A stretch of DNA of 64,000 nucleotides from Cesiribacter sp. SM1 (GCF_020178975.1 NZ_JAHXBU010000041.1:62001-126000), one strand, 5' to 3'; shown: positions 11,101 to 20,600, numbered from the stretch's first letter. Notes: generated from the letters alone by a model not told the origin. Program-made: numbers and translations.

Positions 11101-12658
11101 CTTGGGGTATGGTAAGGTTGTCGTTTATGTTTACGTTAAAATAAGAATGCTGATTCCACACCTTACGGGCAGGCACCCAGCTTTCGCCCTTCGATTTATA
11201 AATCCTTACTTCTCCTTCGTTTATTTTTGGGTCTACGTTTACATCTACACCATCATCAGTATTACAAACCACACAAATTTCGGTTGCACCATCGCCGTTC
11301 ACGTCTGCAACAACAGGATAGTCTGATGAAGTACGAGAGTTACAGCGAATGGGTGTACCGTAGTTGTTGCCATTAGTACCGTTTATTATATACAGAAACT
11401 TTTCATCCCGATACACTGTCTCGTAGGCTCCATCGCCATTAAAGTCAAATACGGTACAGCCAGTAAAACCCGAGGTAACTTCATTAATGGCTTTTTGCCA
11501 TTTCAGGCTAAAATCTTCGTTCAGCGCAAATAGCTTTATGCCGGAAACAAAGGTGACGTTCAGTTTGCCATCACCGTCAATATCAGCAATGTTCAGGCGA
11601 CCGGCTCCTCGCAGGTTATTACCCGGGTCAGCAAAAGTTCTAACTACATTATTTTTAACATCCCAGAAAAACACTGTTGTAGGCCCGTATTTATTACCGG
11701 TAGCACCTGTTGCCAGTACATCCAGGTATCCATCCAGGTTATAATCTGCAACACTGCTGGAGCTGTAATTTTCATTCCAGCCAGACTCTTTGATAAAATA
11801 GCCTGGCATTTTCTGCACAGCGGTTAGGTTGCCGGCATCCTGTGCACCTCCACCTAAGCTCACTGCATAAATTACTCCTCCGGAAACCAGCTCCAGCCCC
11901 TTGCAGTCTGCACAATCTGAATCAGGTAAAATATCTACAGCCACAGGTCCAAAGCTCACTTCGTGCTCCCAGTTTCCTATTCCGTTTACCAGGCGTGTAC
12001 TGCTGATGGCATCCCTTATTTCGTTCTTATAATATAACTCTACCTTACCATCTTCATTAAAGTCGGCAAGACCCAAAACAACAGGTCTTCCTTTCTCATG
12101 ACCGCCAGAAGCGTTGGTGTTTGTATTCCACAACCTGTAAAACTGCTTGGTTGAAGGGTTATATTTATATGCCTCCAGTGCTCTGTTTCTACCGGAAATA
12201 AAAAACTCACCATACCCGTCCCGATCTACATCGCCCATGGCAACCCCTTCTTCAGGTTCGTACGACAGGCTGATCTTCTGTTTTAAGGAACCATCTTTAC
12301 CGTTAATAATAGAGACAGTTTTTTCCGGACGGTTAGTTACAATTACATCAGGATACCCATCTGCATCCATATCTCCAATGGAAGGCCTTGCCCATGTTGC
12401 TGCAGTTTTTGTTGCAGACTTCCAGGCCAGTTCAATTGAGAAGGTAGGAAACTGGGTGGGTTGTGCTTCGCAGGCAGCACCTGCACCAATAAAGAAATCC
12501 TTACAGTTAACAGAACCCGCGCACTCAGAATCATAGCAGTCTATAAATCCATCTCCATCATCGTCGATTCCATTTGCACAAGCTTCCTGAGCTGCTAGAT
12601 CACCAGCACTCATCATCAAGGTAAATAAGAGTAGTAGCGAGAGGTAAAAATACTTCAT
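5159..12658 (-). CDS. Giant T9SS adhesin: FG-GAP head, about 18 Ig-like repeats, type B C-terminal domain
   Basis: At 2499 residues this is the largest gene in the window. A signal peptide (MKYFYLSLLLLFTLMMSAGDLAAQ) precedes a calcium-loop segment (NGIDDDGDGFIDC). A head of about seven FG-GAP loops follows (DMDADGYPD, DVDRDGYGE, DFNEDGKVE, DYNLDGYLD, DIDGDGKLN, DFNGDGAYE, DVNGDGATE; about residues 90-470). A CARDB-like domain lies near 560-690. Then come about 18 related modules of 75-110 residues, each with a leading Cys, an aromatic-Trp-Tyr core such as YTFAWYTG, an AGTYTV strand and a closing Cys. The protein ends with a canonical gliding-motility C-terminal domain (VTPNGDGRNDYF ... GYLELIR). 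It resembles SprB in architecture but not in repeat type. Transcribed with the PorP/SprF gene 3 bases downstream. Probably a cell-surface adhesin used in gliding or attachment; the substrate is unknown. Confidence 0.9.
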   Translation of the reverse strand: MKYFYLSLLLLFTLMMSAGDLAAQEACANGIDDDGDGFIDCYDSECAGSVNCKDFFIGAGAACEAQPTQFPTFSIELAWKSATKTAATWARPSIGDMDADGYPDVIVTNRPEKTVSIINGKDGSLKQKISLSYEPEEGVAMGDVDRDGYGEFFISGRNRALEAYKYNPSTKQFYRLWNTNTNASGGHEKGRPVVLGLADFNEDGKVELYYKNEIRDAISSTRLVNGIGNWEHEVSFGPVAVDILPDSDCADCKGLELVSGGVIYAVSLGGGAQDAGNLTAVQKMPGYFIKESGWNENYSSSSVADYNLDGYLDVLATGATGNKYGPTTVFFWDVKNNVVRTFADPGNNLRGAGRLNIADIDGDGKLNVTFVSGIKLFALNEDFSLKWQKAINEVTSGFTGCTVFDFNGDGAYETVYRDEKFLYIINGTNGNNYGTPIRCNSRTSSDYPVVADVNGDGATEICVVCNTDDGVDVNVDPKINEGEVRIYKSKGESWVPARKVWNQHSYFNVNINDNLTIPQVVQKHHLVFSSADCAVGAGRPLNTFLNQSPYLKANGCPSYGAADFVVLPATFKIKAPTCPDKTFTVSFQVRNDGDITVSGDVPFSFYNGNPLQAGAVKLGTTTTSVTDMAPGDTLTVTDAPITGPGSEFHLYVAFNDAGTTLPPIKLPNGGIPECDAGNNILNGLVTPLPMTVEIVKVQDNISCGASSSQGSGQLRAYVKKDGSEITTGYSFTWYAGTSTTGTPIATGPLAANLQSGTYTVFATHVDAGCSSAAEQGIVGTTTAEVTVQVSKVSDVTRCDKSNGVLEAKVFLNGIADDAANYNISWYKTSDPGTAVAVGPQATDLVAGTAYIVKAVSKATACTGFENAGGVENKTPAITLSLTSLEHILCSNNSTSSVTVAAGGSSSLQVKWYTGLTANSATEIAAHLNKTTVTGLAAGNYTVVAIEPNSKCSSPELRFSIDNQISYPTVNAVTTANTACSAALANGGVQITVSPAGNYKYEWFAGNSTTAPAVPAAKINASGSLVNVSGGDYTLRVSNTDNGCATTRYYTVPNTPATPAIANVQTVDNSICDKDLATGGQYNGSIEIKSLTVGSASITNFTGYTFAWYSGNTTSASALLQNNASATLANLDGGTYTVVATNTQTACSSAKKVITLGENLPTFSLASQVTQQTSCDAAQPNGRIVPTLANGTALGTEYTAKWYTGTQAVPANELPGSQQNGLEAVKLPGNSSYTVVITNTTTGCTATHTANVQQQLSQPVASLVVTPITDCQNRGKLTASVDGGASPANYTFSWYKGNAVTGTPILSGTGASVLSTINGTDPLPAGEYTVSVTNNLTHCTALPKTERLQSPAPAFVLDKHVTPASGCSGTDGIIDVWVDQNGTHVTSGYTFTWYKGEPTNLPADFYSSPEIAFPGSPVASGPQLHSSDPGNYTLVAENVSGCREYMVVTLNAVNAPMIIDTQTANVTSCIAANANGKVEIIINPASGYDYTNYEFYLFENMQRSPEVSDITSSTPKLVPTSITGPAEFTNLAAGTYSVLVIENITGTKCFSAKTFEIEQEAQAPEFKSIIVKANQHCSGAANGELQVTVTPKEITPIASTYTYILRRVSDNGEQARLNAQGVSVTIPNLPADKYTLEVIADATGCSATTQEQIELLFTPTLADITVSTTSNSQCIPQNGKLEVTAVTLGAITDYTFAWYTEAGYASGTPISGQTAAVISDLAPGTYYVVATLINNIGQGLGCDSNPATATIIDDTSIPEITTTAVANTSCNQATPDGKVTAKVSMPAPATVPAAGYSFSWFKLDASGAEVAAGGTVNTIDAQTEELSGLGAGTYRIYITNNDTGCKSVEEVVLMDAPVAPQLQLASSPQDECNPVGAVWVTQVDPDGTDFSNYTFTWYQGDPALGNIMPGNTYRQDNLVAGEYFVVATRISTATGGGIGCFSAATGARVEYTATDPFIVLQNHSMKTSCVANNGVLSVTADGATSGYTFAWYTGRTATGTSIGNLASLSGLDAGTYTVSVFNPATGCTATETYNVTADPYFPVVSVSKSDVTVCPDPARGFLPNGQALARIENPDASRPYRFHWFRGEHTVYPIAGLNHQDFVANTQPGQILDGLEANVKYTLFAVEAFSPSLGCTPAPVLLMLDDKSVVPTAEVQVQAVMSRCDDNRPNGQLAAFVNGGIAGYSFAWFESSSGQLISNGNVASYLLADVDYRLVVTNIQSGCSTSSIHRVPREVAPLVLLPTDVQMLPQTNCGVGNGMLMASVGGETAGYSFIWKSLLPGSSGTEYASVTGPVLGGLASGRYQVQARNIETGCESEPVAIEVTTQFTYPEFVLDITPGLCDGSRPGSVLLSGPTVARVEWYNERGGLVQDGGSIVELQPGNYTVVAYNMDDCSSSQDFSIQTDINIFNSVTPNGDGRNDYFIIDCIEDFPTNNVKIFNRAGTLVFEMNGYNNFENTFTGLGNRGIYVTGNELPVGTYFYIVNKNVPGHKPSSGYLELIR
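5460..10580 (-). repeat. Coding array of about 18 diverged Ig-like modules
   Basis: Within the giant adhesin, modules of about 230-330 bases recur from roughly 10580 down to 5460. The shared core is Cys near the start, [YF]xF[AST]W[YF] in the middle, G[TN]Y[TV]V near the end and a second Cys. Copies are well diverged at the protein level, so this is an old duplication array rather than a recent one. Boundaries were set by eye. Confidence 0.7.
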
Positions 12659-13184
12659 AGGGTATGTGCCTAATTGAAGTCACAAGGTACAGCCTCCTGC
12701 AGATCTAAGCCCTCGCCTAAATAACAAAACCCTACGCCACCAAGATTACATCTATAAAACGAAAGTTTTCAAAAAACTTTAAAAACACGTTCCAACTTTA
12801 TAGATCGCTTATCCGTCAAGATTCATCAAATGCTTTTAAAATTTGATCTGATCCCACTGATTTACAGCCTTTGTCCTCTAAGTCCAGAAAAAGCATACAT
12901 ACAAAAATCAATGTTCAAACACATACATAGAAGAATTCAGAACTGGACTTTTTTTCCAGTTATCAACTTGTATGTCTTCAAAAATTGAAACAAAAGCTGG
13001 ATTAACATTACATCTAAAACCTTTCAGACAGGTACTAAACAGGCATTTATGAGTGCATCTATGCCATGATTTTATACTATTTGAGCTAATTATACCCAAA
13101 TAGCACTGTAAGTTCCTGAATGAAACTAACTTATTTTCTAACGGTCTGCCTACTAAATTGCCATCTGTATCATTAAGAATAACC
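12659..13184. other. Divergent AT-rich intergenic region
   Basis: About 525 bases holding the promoters of the giant adhesin operon (minus) and of the barrel protein gene (plus). The only local structure I see is a palindrome AAAGTTTT-CAA-AAAACTTT at 12762-12780, about 105 bases upstream of the adhesin start. No further gene is supported. Confidence 0.55.
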
Positions 13185-13976
13185 ATGATCAGATTTCTGC
13201 TCTTAACTTTTATTTCTATATATGGACTACACCCGGTTCATGCTCAGTTAAGTATAGGCCCTAAGGCAGGCACCCACGTGAGTCTTACCCGCTTTGCAGA
13301 ATCAGACTACAGAGCCAGCCATACTTCTTATATAGTACCAGGCTATCATGGAGGAATTGCCGCTAATTATAAAGCAAACAAGTTATACTCTATCCAATTT
13401 GAATTTTTGTACAGCAGAATAGGGCGCCATGTGGTTCGAACAGACCCTTATCGAAGCCGGGTTACCAACAGATCGTCCTACCATTATATTAATATGCCAA
13501 TTATGCTGCGCCTAAGCAAGCATAAGGCAATTAGGGGAAATCACCTGGAAGTATATATGAATGTAGGCCCTAGCTTTAATTACTGGCTGGGCGGAAGTGG
13601 CCGTATAGCCTCCAGCGAAATTGAAGAAAACACTAGCATGAATCCTATGCCTTATGATATTCATTTCAATGAATCACAAGGCTCCTATATTAACAGTATG
13701 TATGTAGCTCACCCAAACAGACTACAGATGTCGCTTGATTTTGGCGGAGGCGTACTCTTTGACCTTGGCTTTTCCAACCATATATTTGTTGATCTGCGCA
13801 CAAGTCTGGGTATAGGCAAAACCTATATGGGAGAAAAGAATGGAGGTGATTTTGGATTGTTTGATTACACAGAAAATCTGGAAGCTGTGAATCATATATT
13901 TGCCGTATCCGCTGGTTACTCAAGAGATTTTGACCTTAGAGCAATTTTTGTGAAAGGTAAAATCAAAAGACGTTAG
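13185..13976 (+). CDS. Outer-membrane beta-barrel protein (PorT-like)
   Basis: A 263-residue protein beginning at the ATG at 13185, where MIRFLLLTFISIYGLHPVHAQ forms a clean signal peptide. The frame stays open upstream to a TTG at 13158, but that would put nine residues before the signal peptide, so I prefer the ATG. The mature part has the pattern of small Bacteroidota beta-barrels: an early SIGPKAGTHVS strand, a long central region with alternating aromatic residues, HYINMPIMLRL, and a late VSAGYSRDF strand. This fits the outer-membrane beta-barrel (PF13568, PorT-like) group, whose members mostly lack known functions. Monocistronic; it converges on clpB across a terminator. Confidence 0.75.
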   Translation: MIRFLLLTFISIYGLHPVHAQLSIGPKAGTHVSLTRFAESDYRASHTSYIVPGYHGGIAANYKANKLYSIQFEFLYSRIGRHVVRTDPYRSRVTNRSSYHYINMPIMLRLSKHKAIRGNHLEVYMNVGPSFNYWLGGSGRIASSEIEENTSMNPMPYDIHFNESQGSYINSMYVAHPNRLQMSLDFGGGVLFDLGFSNHIFVDLRTSLGIGKTYMGEKNGGDFGLFDYTENLEAVNHIFAVSAGYSRDFDLRAIFVKGKIKRR

Positions 13977-14108
13977 ATACTCAAGACAAGCGTATAACAC
14001 CCTGCCTGCTGATTCATCCACTACAGAAGATACCTTTAAGTCTACTCCTTCTTTCTATAGTGTTACTTTTTGTGTATCGCTATGTCAGGACGGGACAATG
14101 TATAAAAC

Positions 14109-14139
14109 AAAAAACCCGGCTCAACAGAGCACGGGTTTT
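14109..14139. terminator. Bidirectional intrinsic terminator (barrel gene / clpB)
   Basis: CCCG plus GCTC (14115-14122) pairs with GAGC (14127-14130) plus CGGG (14132-14135), with one bulged A and an AACA loop. A-tract on the left and T-tract on the right make it usable on both strands. It lies between the stops at 13976 (+) and 14162 (-). Confidence 0.85.
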
Positions 14140-14161
14140 CTGTTATCTAACCTTCTCACTA

Positions 14162-16783
14162 TTACTCCTCTTCAATCTGAACCTCGTTGAGGTTCAGGAA
14201 CTCGACGTGGCGCTGGTCGTTCAGGGTTACGCCAATTACATCTTCCTTATTCACGCGGCCGGCCAGAATTTCCTTACTCAATGGGTTCAGGATCTCACGC
14301 TGCATTACGCGCTTCAGCGGACGGGCACCAAAGGTTGGATCGAAACCTACCTCACCCAGGTAGTCCAGCACATCGTCGGTGGCTTCCAGCTTCACCCCGT
14401 TTTCTTCCAGGCGCTGCTTAATCAGGCGGAACTGGATGTCCACAATCTGGCGGATCACGCTCTTATCCAGCGGGCGGAACATGATTACCTCGTCGATCCT
14501 GTTCAGGAACTCCGGACGTACCTGCTTGCGCAGCCCTTCCATCACCTCATTCTTGGTGCTTTCCACCACCTCATCCTCGTTGTAAGGATTCAGCTCCCTG
14601 AAGCGCTCCTGGATCAGGTGCGAACCAATGTTGGTAGTCATGATGATGATGGTGTTCTTAAAGTTTGCCACACGGCCTTTGTTGTCCGTTAGGCGGCCAT
14701 CATCCAGCACCTGCAGCAGGATGTTGAACACATCGGGGTGTGCCTTTTCGATCTCATCCAGCAATACTACTGAATAAGGCTTGCGGCGCACCGCCTCAGT
14801 TAACTGTCCGCCTTCATCGTAACCTACATAGCCGGGAGGCGCTCCCACCAGGCGGCTTACCGCATGGCGCTCCTGGTATTCACTCATATCGATGCGCACC
14901 ATGGCATTATCATCATTGAAGAGATAATCAGCCAGGGCTTTGGCCAGCTCGGTTTTACCCACACCGGTTGTACCCAGGAAAATGAACGACCCAATAGGGC
15001 GCTTAGGATCCTGCAGACCGGCACGGCTGCGGCGCACAGCATCAGAAAGGGCTTCGATGGCTTCTTTCTGTCCGGCTACGCGCTTGCCCAGCTCTTCTTC
15101 CAGGTGCAGCAGCTTTTCGCGCTCGCTCTGCAGCATTTTACTTACCGGAATGCCGGTCCAGCGGGCTACTACTTCTGCAATATCCTCGGCATCTACCTCT
15201 TCTTTAATAAGAGAGTTGCCCTGGTTCAGCTCCTTAACTTTCTGCTGCAGTACCTTAAGCTTTTCTTCGGCTTCGCGGATGTGACCATAACGGATCTCGG
15301 CTACACGTCCGTAGTCGCCCGAACGTTCGGCCTGCTCGGCCTCCAGCTTAAAGCGTTCAATATCTTCCTTGGTCTGGCGGATGCCCTGCACCACCTCTTT
15401 TTCGCTTTCCCACTTGGCTTTCAGGCCACTGCGCTTCTCGTTCAGATCGGCTATTTCGCGGGTCAGCTGTGTTTCTTTATCGATGTCTTTTTCGCGGCGA
15501 ATGGCCTCGCGCTCAATTTCCAGCTGCATAATACGGCGGTTCAGCTCATCGAGCTCTTCGGGCATGGAGTCGATCTCCAGGCGCAGCTTGGCAGCGGCCT
15601 CGTCCATTAGGTCAATGGCCTTGTCTGGCAGAAAACGCTCTGTAATGTAGCGCTGGCTAAGCTCTACAGAGGCAATCACGGCATCGTCTTTAATCCGCAC
15701 ACCGTGGTGCAGCTCGTACTTATCTTTAATACCCCGCAGGATAGAGATAGCATCTGGCACGCTTGGCTCATCTACAGTCACTGACTGGAATCGACGCTCC
15801 AGGGCTTTGTCTTTCTCCACATACTTCTGGTACTCCTTAAGCGTGGTAGCACCGATAGTGTGCAGCTCGCCACGGGCCAGGGCTGGTTTCAACAGGTTGG
15901 CCGCATCCATGGCACCCTCGCCACCGCCGCCTGCACCAATCAGCGTGTGCATTTCGTCGATGAAGAGGATAATCTCCCCTGCGCTGTCCTGCACCTCCTT
16001 GATCACTGCTTTCAGGCGCTCCTCAAATTCACCTTTGTACTTGGCACCTGCTACCAGCAGACCCATATCCAGGGCCACAATCTGCTTGCTCTTCAGGTTT
16101 TCGGGCACGTCGCCCTGCACAATACGCTGGGCCAGGCCTTCTACAATGGCGGTTTTACCCACACCAGGCTCACCCAGCAGAATTGGGTTGTTTTTGGTAC
16201 GGCGGCTCAGGATCTGCAGCACGCGGCGAATCTCTTCGTCGCGGCCAATCACAGGGTCTATCTTGCCCTGCTTGGCCATCTCGTTCAGGTTATTAGAGTA
16301 ACGCTCCAGCGACTTATACTTAGCCTCAGCGTTTGCATCTGTTACCTTGCTGCCACCCCGCAGTTCTTTGATGGCGGCTTTCAGGTCTTTTTCGCTTACA
16401 CCCTGATCTTTCAGAATTTTACCGGCACGGTCGCCTGAATTCAGAATACCCAGGATAATATGTTCAATGGCTATGAATTCATCGCCAAAATCTTTCAGGT
16501 AATCCTCTGCCTTGCGCAGGGCAGCAGCAGAAGCATTGGAAAGGTAGGGCTGTGAGCCACTTACCTTTGGATAGCCCTTGATGAGCTCATCCAGCTTATT
16601 ATCGAGCTGAAGGCGGTGAACGTTCAGCTTTTTCAACAGGTAAGGCACTACGTTTTCGTCAACCGTCAGCAGTGCCTTTAGCAGGTGGCCCGGCTCAATT
16701 GCCTGCTGCTGATTGCCAACGGCAACCTCACCAGACTTTTGAATGGCCTCCTGTGCCTTGATTGTATATTTTTCGAAGTTCAT
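14162..16783 (-). CDS. clpB: ATP-dependent disaggregase ClpB
   Basis: A cytoplasmic AAA+ Hsp100 chaperone of 873 residues, close to the usual ClpB length. Together with DnaK it rescues aggregated proteins after stress. All domains are visible: an N-terminal Clp_N double repeat (starts [13 protein letters not shown], with [10 protein letters not shown]), nucleotide-binding domain 1 with Walker A GEPGVGKT near residue 210 and Walker [10 protein letters not shown], a Glu/Lys-rich coiled-coil middle domain (about 410-540), and domain 2 with Walker A GTTGVGKT near 615 and [12 protein letters not shown]. The middle domain and the length separate it from ClpA and ClpC. The ATG is at 16781-16783. The region upstream holds repeats and hairpins that may control it (16853-16901 and 16926-16992); no CIRCE element is present. 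Monocistronic. Confidence 0.97.
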   Translation of the reverse strand: MNFEKYTIKAQEAIQKSGEVAVGNQQQAIEPGHLLKALLTVDENVVPYLLKKLNVHRLQLDNKLDELIKGYPKVSGSQPYLSNASAAALRKAEDYLKDFGDEFIAIEHIILGILNSGDRAGKILKDQGVSEKDLKAAIKELRGGSKVTDANAEAKYKSLERYSNNLNEMAKQGKIDPVIGRDEEIRRVLQILSRRTKNNPILLGEPGVGKTAIVEGLAQRIVQGDVPENLKSKQIVALDMGLLVAGAKYKGEFEERLKAVIKEVQDSAGEIILFIDEMHTLIGAGGGGEGAMDAANLLKPALARGELHTIGATTLKEYQKYVEKDKALERRFQSVTVDEPSVPDAISILRGIKDKYELHHGVRIKDDAVIASVELSQRYITERFLPDKAIDLMDEAAAKLRLEIDSMPEELDELNRRIMQLEIEREAIRREKDIDKETQLTREIADLNEKRSGLKAKWESEKEVVQGIRQTKEDIERFKLEAEQAERSGDYGRVAEIRYGHIREAEEKLKVLQQKVKELNQGNSLIKEEVDAEDIAEVVARWTGIPVSKMLQSEREKLLHLEEELGKRVAGQKEAIEALSDAVRRSRAGLQDPKRPIGSFIFLGTTGVGKTELAKALADYLFNDDNAMVRIDMSEYQERHAVSRLVGAPPGYVGYDEGGQLTEAVRRKPYSVVLLDEIEKAHPDVFNILLQVLDDGRLTDNKGRVANFKNTIIIMTTNIGSHLIQERFRELNPYNEDEVVESTKNEVMEGLRKQVRPEFLNRIDEVIMFRPLDKSVIRQIVDIQFRLIKQRLEENGVKLEATDDVLDYLGEVGFDPTFGARPLKRVMQREILNPLSKEILAGRVNKEDVIGVTLNDQRHVEFLNLNEVQIEEE

Positions 16784-16852
16784 AGGTTCTATCTTATTTT
16801 CATCAGCATAATATCAAATGCTGCACCAAGCTAAATGTTCTGCTATTTTCAA

Positions 16853-16901
16853 GACATAATGTCATTTTTTAAAGAAAATATAATGACAAATCAGACATAA
16901 T
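16853..16901 (-). promoter_or_regulatory. Operator-like repeats in the clpB upstream region
   Basis: GACATAAT occurs at 16853-16860 and again at 16894-16901. TGTCATT (16860-16866) forms an inverted repeat with AATGACA (16882-16888). The cluster lies 70-120 bases before the clpB ATG, a plausible position for a stress-regulator or promoter element. It matches no regulator site I know. Confidence 0.35.
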
Positions 16902-16925
16902 GGCTACTTATTGGCACATTAGTCA

Positions 16926-16992
16926 AAAAAGAAAAGCTCCCGGACAGGCATGCTGTACTGCCAGAAGCTGCCCCAGGGCTGGGGTAGCTTTT
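16926..16992 (-). promoter_or_regulatory. Two overlapping hairpins, one terminator-like, upstream of clpB
   Basis: Read on the minus strand, AAGCT-ACCCCAG pairs with CTGGGG-CAGCTT (within 16965-16990). The downstream AGCTTCTGGCAG (16969 downward) can instead pair with CTGTCCGGGAGCT (ending near 16934), which is followed by TTTTCTTTTTT. The AGCTT segment is shared, so the two stems are mutually exclusive. This is the layout of an attenuator, but it could also be the end of a small RNA. It lies about 145 bases before the clpB start. Confidence 0.35.
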
Positions 16993-17492
16993 GGGACTAT
17001 TTATGGCCTTTACAGCTTTCAGACTTACACCTGCTTTTAACGAGCCGGAACCGAACTAAGCTTGCACAATGCCGGGAACTGTGCCGGATCTATCTCCATG
17101 TTGGTACATCGGCATGATTTTTAGACCCAATTGCATTGCCAGGAATGGTCATAACGAACGGAAATCCTACTTACGTAAGCACATCACCCCTATTCAACAA
17201 TAATTTTCAGGTCTATCAACAGCACATATGGGCTCTATTGGGCAGAAATAGACTTTTCCAACCTGCAAGTCCTGCTCAATACTGGATTATTACAAAATAT
17301 ATGGATAGTACAGATCAGTAACTCACTAACAAATACCGCCTTTTATTCTAGTTAGATAAGGCAAAAGTATAAAATTGAGAGAGCTGCTGATTTAATGACC
17401 TCCCCGCCTGTAGCAAAACTTACACACACCGTTCAAGCAAGCACCCAGCCCTGCCCATCCTTTATTTCGGGGTCTCCGTCTTTTTATAAAAC

Positions 17493-17524
17493 TTGTGAAC
17501 GGATAAATACGCTTGCTACATTGC
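17493..17524 (+). promoter_or_regulatory. Weak Bacteroidota-type promoter candidate
   Basis: TTG at 17493-17495 is followed after 21 bases by TACATTG at 17517-17523, which loosely fits the Bacteroidota pattern TTTG-N19-21-TAnnTTTG. Use of this site would give a leader of about 75 bases before the ATG at 17607. Confidence 0.25.
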
Positions 17525-17606
17525 GAACTTCTTAATGCCGCAGCACGATTTTCGTAATGCCATTGCTTTGCAGCGATTTAGCCCCTTTCAACTAAACTAT
17601 TCCTTT

Positions 17607-20600
17607 ATGAAAAAACTGCTACTTACGACGCTCTGGCCATGCCTGCTGCTGTTGTTTGCGCCTGGTGCAGTATTTGCCCAGCCTGGTGCGGCCCGACAGG
17701 CTTCTGCCAGTTTGGAATGCTGCGCCGATCAGCCCATCTGTGCAGGAGAAACAGCAAATCTAACTGTGTCACTGGAAGGTCAGGCCCCATATACCTTCCG
17801 ATACAGCGATGAAACTTGTGTACACACCGTTAGCACTTCCAATAAAATTTATAAACTGAAGGTTTCGCCCACTACTACCCGCAGCTACAGCCTGGTGAGC
17901 ATGCAGGATGCCAGTGGCGCAGGCCAGGTTTGTGGCACAGCCACTGTGGCAGTAAACCAGTGCACACCACCTGCCAGCGGAAAAGACTGTTCTGACAACT
18001 GTTTCGACAGCCAGATCGTGAAGCAGGAAACGGTGGGCTCCTGCACCACCTACACCATTAAGGTAACGAATGACGGCAGCTGCAGCTCTGCGCTCTCTCA
18101 CTACAGCATTTCCATACCCTGCGGCCGCGTTACCGAAGCCAGCAACTCAAAAGGCTGGCCTATGGAAATTGGCACCACCGACCCCACCACCGGCATAACC
18201 GGCATTAAGGTAGATAACATCAAGGGATTTGGCGAAGACCGCAAGGCCGGCAGCTTTACCGTTACTTATACATTATGCGCCACTGCATGCGGCGGCAGCG
18301 ACCCCTACTGCGGCTTCCTGGTAGCATACAAGGCCGGCACCTGCGTAAACTACAGCACTGCAGCCCCTCCATACCAGCCCATGAGCGGCAGTCTGGCAGC
18401 CACCAACATAAAGTGCTTTGGCCAGAACACCGGCAGCGTACAGCTTAGCTTAACAGGTGGTAAAGCACCTTACACCTACAGCTGGAGCAACGGTGCCACT
18501 ACTGCCAACCTGAGTAACGTAGCCGCTGGCAATTACAGCCTCACGGTTACAGATGCCGCCAGTAAAAAACTGGTATTAAACACTAAAGTGCTACAGCCAC
18601 AGGCGCTGCTGGCACAGGCTACTACCAGCCACACAAGCTGCGGCAACAACAATGGCAGCTTAACCTTAGCGGTGAGTGGTGGTACTGCTCCCTACACCTA
18701 CACCTGGAGCAATGGTGCCACGACTAAAAATATCAATAACCTTGCTGCCGGCACTTATTCGGTTACCATCACCGATGCCAACAAATGCACTTTAACAGGC
18801 AGCTACACCATACAGGGCTCCAGCGCACTGCAGCTTAGCCTAAGCGGCGGCAACAGCGGCTGTACTGCCTCTGCCATTAATGCTGCCGTTAGTGGCGGCA
18901 CTGCCCCTTACACCTACAGCTGGAGCAACGGCGCAACCACTGATTCAATTACGCCCGAAGCCGCCGGCACCTATACCCTTACCGTAACAGATGCCGCCGG
19001 TTGCACCACCACTGCCAGTACCACTACCAGCGGTACAAGCATGCCTGTGATAATAACCTATGAGTACTCCAGCCCCAGCTGCGCCAATGGTAAAGATGCC
19101 TGGATCGATCTGAATGTTATTGGCGGCACCGGTTCCTACACCTATCGCTGGTCTAACGGAAGCACTACAGAAGATTTACAGAACATCTCTTCCGGCAGCT
19201 ACACTGTTACCGTTACAGATGCCGGTGGCTGCAGTGCTACTGCAAGAATTTCAGTACCGCTTACACAGGCAATAAGTGTGGTGGCTACTGAAATAATACA
19301 GGCCGACTGCATGGGTAACCTTGGTGGCCTCACGGTTTCTGCCTCCAACGGTACAGCTCCCTACACCTACACCTGGTTGCATGGAGCTAGCGGCGAAAGT
19401 ATAGAAAACCTGGAGCCTGGCTACTATACCGTTACAGTTACCGACGATATGGGCTGCTCAAGCAGCCGCACCTTCCAGATCAAAGAGCCTAACTATCCAC
19501 AGGTACAGATCAGCGGAGGCTCCTGCGGCACCAGCACCCTTACAGCAATAGGCAGCGGCGGAACAGCCCCATACAGCTATGAGTGGAGCACTGGTGCTAC
19601 CACAGGCAGCATTGGCGCAGAAGCCGGCGAGTACTACACCGTAATCATCACCGATCAGAATGGCTGTACTGCCTCTGCCGATATACAGGTAGATGAAATA
19701 GGCAGCACCATAAACGCTACTACTGCTGTTACACAACCCAACTGCTACGGCGATACCAACGGCAGCATAGACCTTTCGGTAAGCGGCGGCACAGGCAGCT
19801 ACACCTACAAATGGTCTAACGGCAGCAGCACAGAAGATCTTAGCAATGTTGGTGCAGGCACTTACACTGTAGTGGTTACCGACGAAAGCGGATGTACCAA
19901 AACAGTTACTGCAACCATTAGCAGCCCTGCTGCCATTACAGTAACTGCCACTGAAATTATTCAGGCTAACTGCCATGGTTTAGGAGGCATTAGCATAGAA
20001 GCTCAGAACGGAACAGCTCCTTATACATACAGCTGGACACACGGTGCAGAAGGTAACCACCTGGAAGATTTACAGGCCGGACAATACACTGTAGTGGTGA
20101 CTGATGCAAAAGGCTGCTCTACCCGCAAAACCTTTACCATTCTTGAAGAGCAGGCTCCTGCCGTAAGCATTACCAATACCGGTAACTGCACCACGCAGCA
20201 GCTTAGCGCACTGGTTTATGGCACCACCGGCCCCTACACTTACCTGTGGAGCACCGGCCAAACAACCGCCTCTGTTACACCTGCCGTAAGCGGTTCTTAC
20301 AATGTGGTGGTAACAGACAGCAACGGATGTACTACTACTGCCTATACAGAAGTAACCCTGGGCGAAAGTGCCCTGGTACTGCATGCAAATGTAGAGCAGG
20401 CAAGCTGTTCTGGTGCTGCAGATGGCAGTGCCACCATTGAGGTAAGCGGCGGCAGCGCTCCTTACACCTACGACTGGAGCAATGGTTTAAGCTCGGCTTC
20501 TGCCAGCAACCTTGCCGCTGGTGTATACTCTGTGCGTGTAACAGACAGCAGGGGCTGCTATGATGTAGTTGCTTTTGAAATCAGACAACCTGCTCCGATC

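Larger units (their letters stand above)
16784..17606. other. Long intergenic region upstream of clpB and of the SprB-repeat adhesin
   Basis: About 820 bases between divergent genes. It contains an operator-like set of repeats (16853-16901), two overlapping hairpins (16926-16992) and a weak promoter candidate (17493-17524). Short open frames here (for example 17136-17321 plus, and a few 20-30 codon frames on the minus strand near 17040-17150) show no recognisable protein feature, and I do not call them. The minus-strand hairpin with a T-tract suggests that a short minus-strand transcript may end near 16926. Confidence 0.5.

Noticed and set aside
13158-13184. TTG start nine codons before the barrel-protein ATG
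   Set aside because: It would put a hydrophilic stretch before the signal peptide; the ATG at 13185 gives a proper one.
14060-16438. Several long plus-strand frames opposite clpB (up to 248 codons)
   Set aside because: They run antisense to a full ClpB and reflect codon bias of that gene; none has a recognisable domain or ribosome site.
16990-17150. Small minus-strand frames (20-30 codons) ending near 17040
   Set aside because: I considered them as a gene ended by the hairpin at 16926-16969, but they are too short and match no family.
17136-17321. 61-codon frame upstream of the SprB-repeat gene
   Set aside because: No hydrophobic or domain pattern, no ribosome site, and it lies in a promoter-type spacer.
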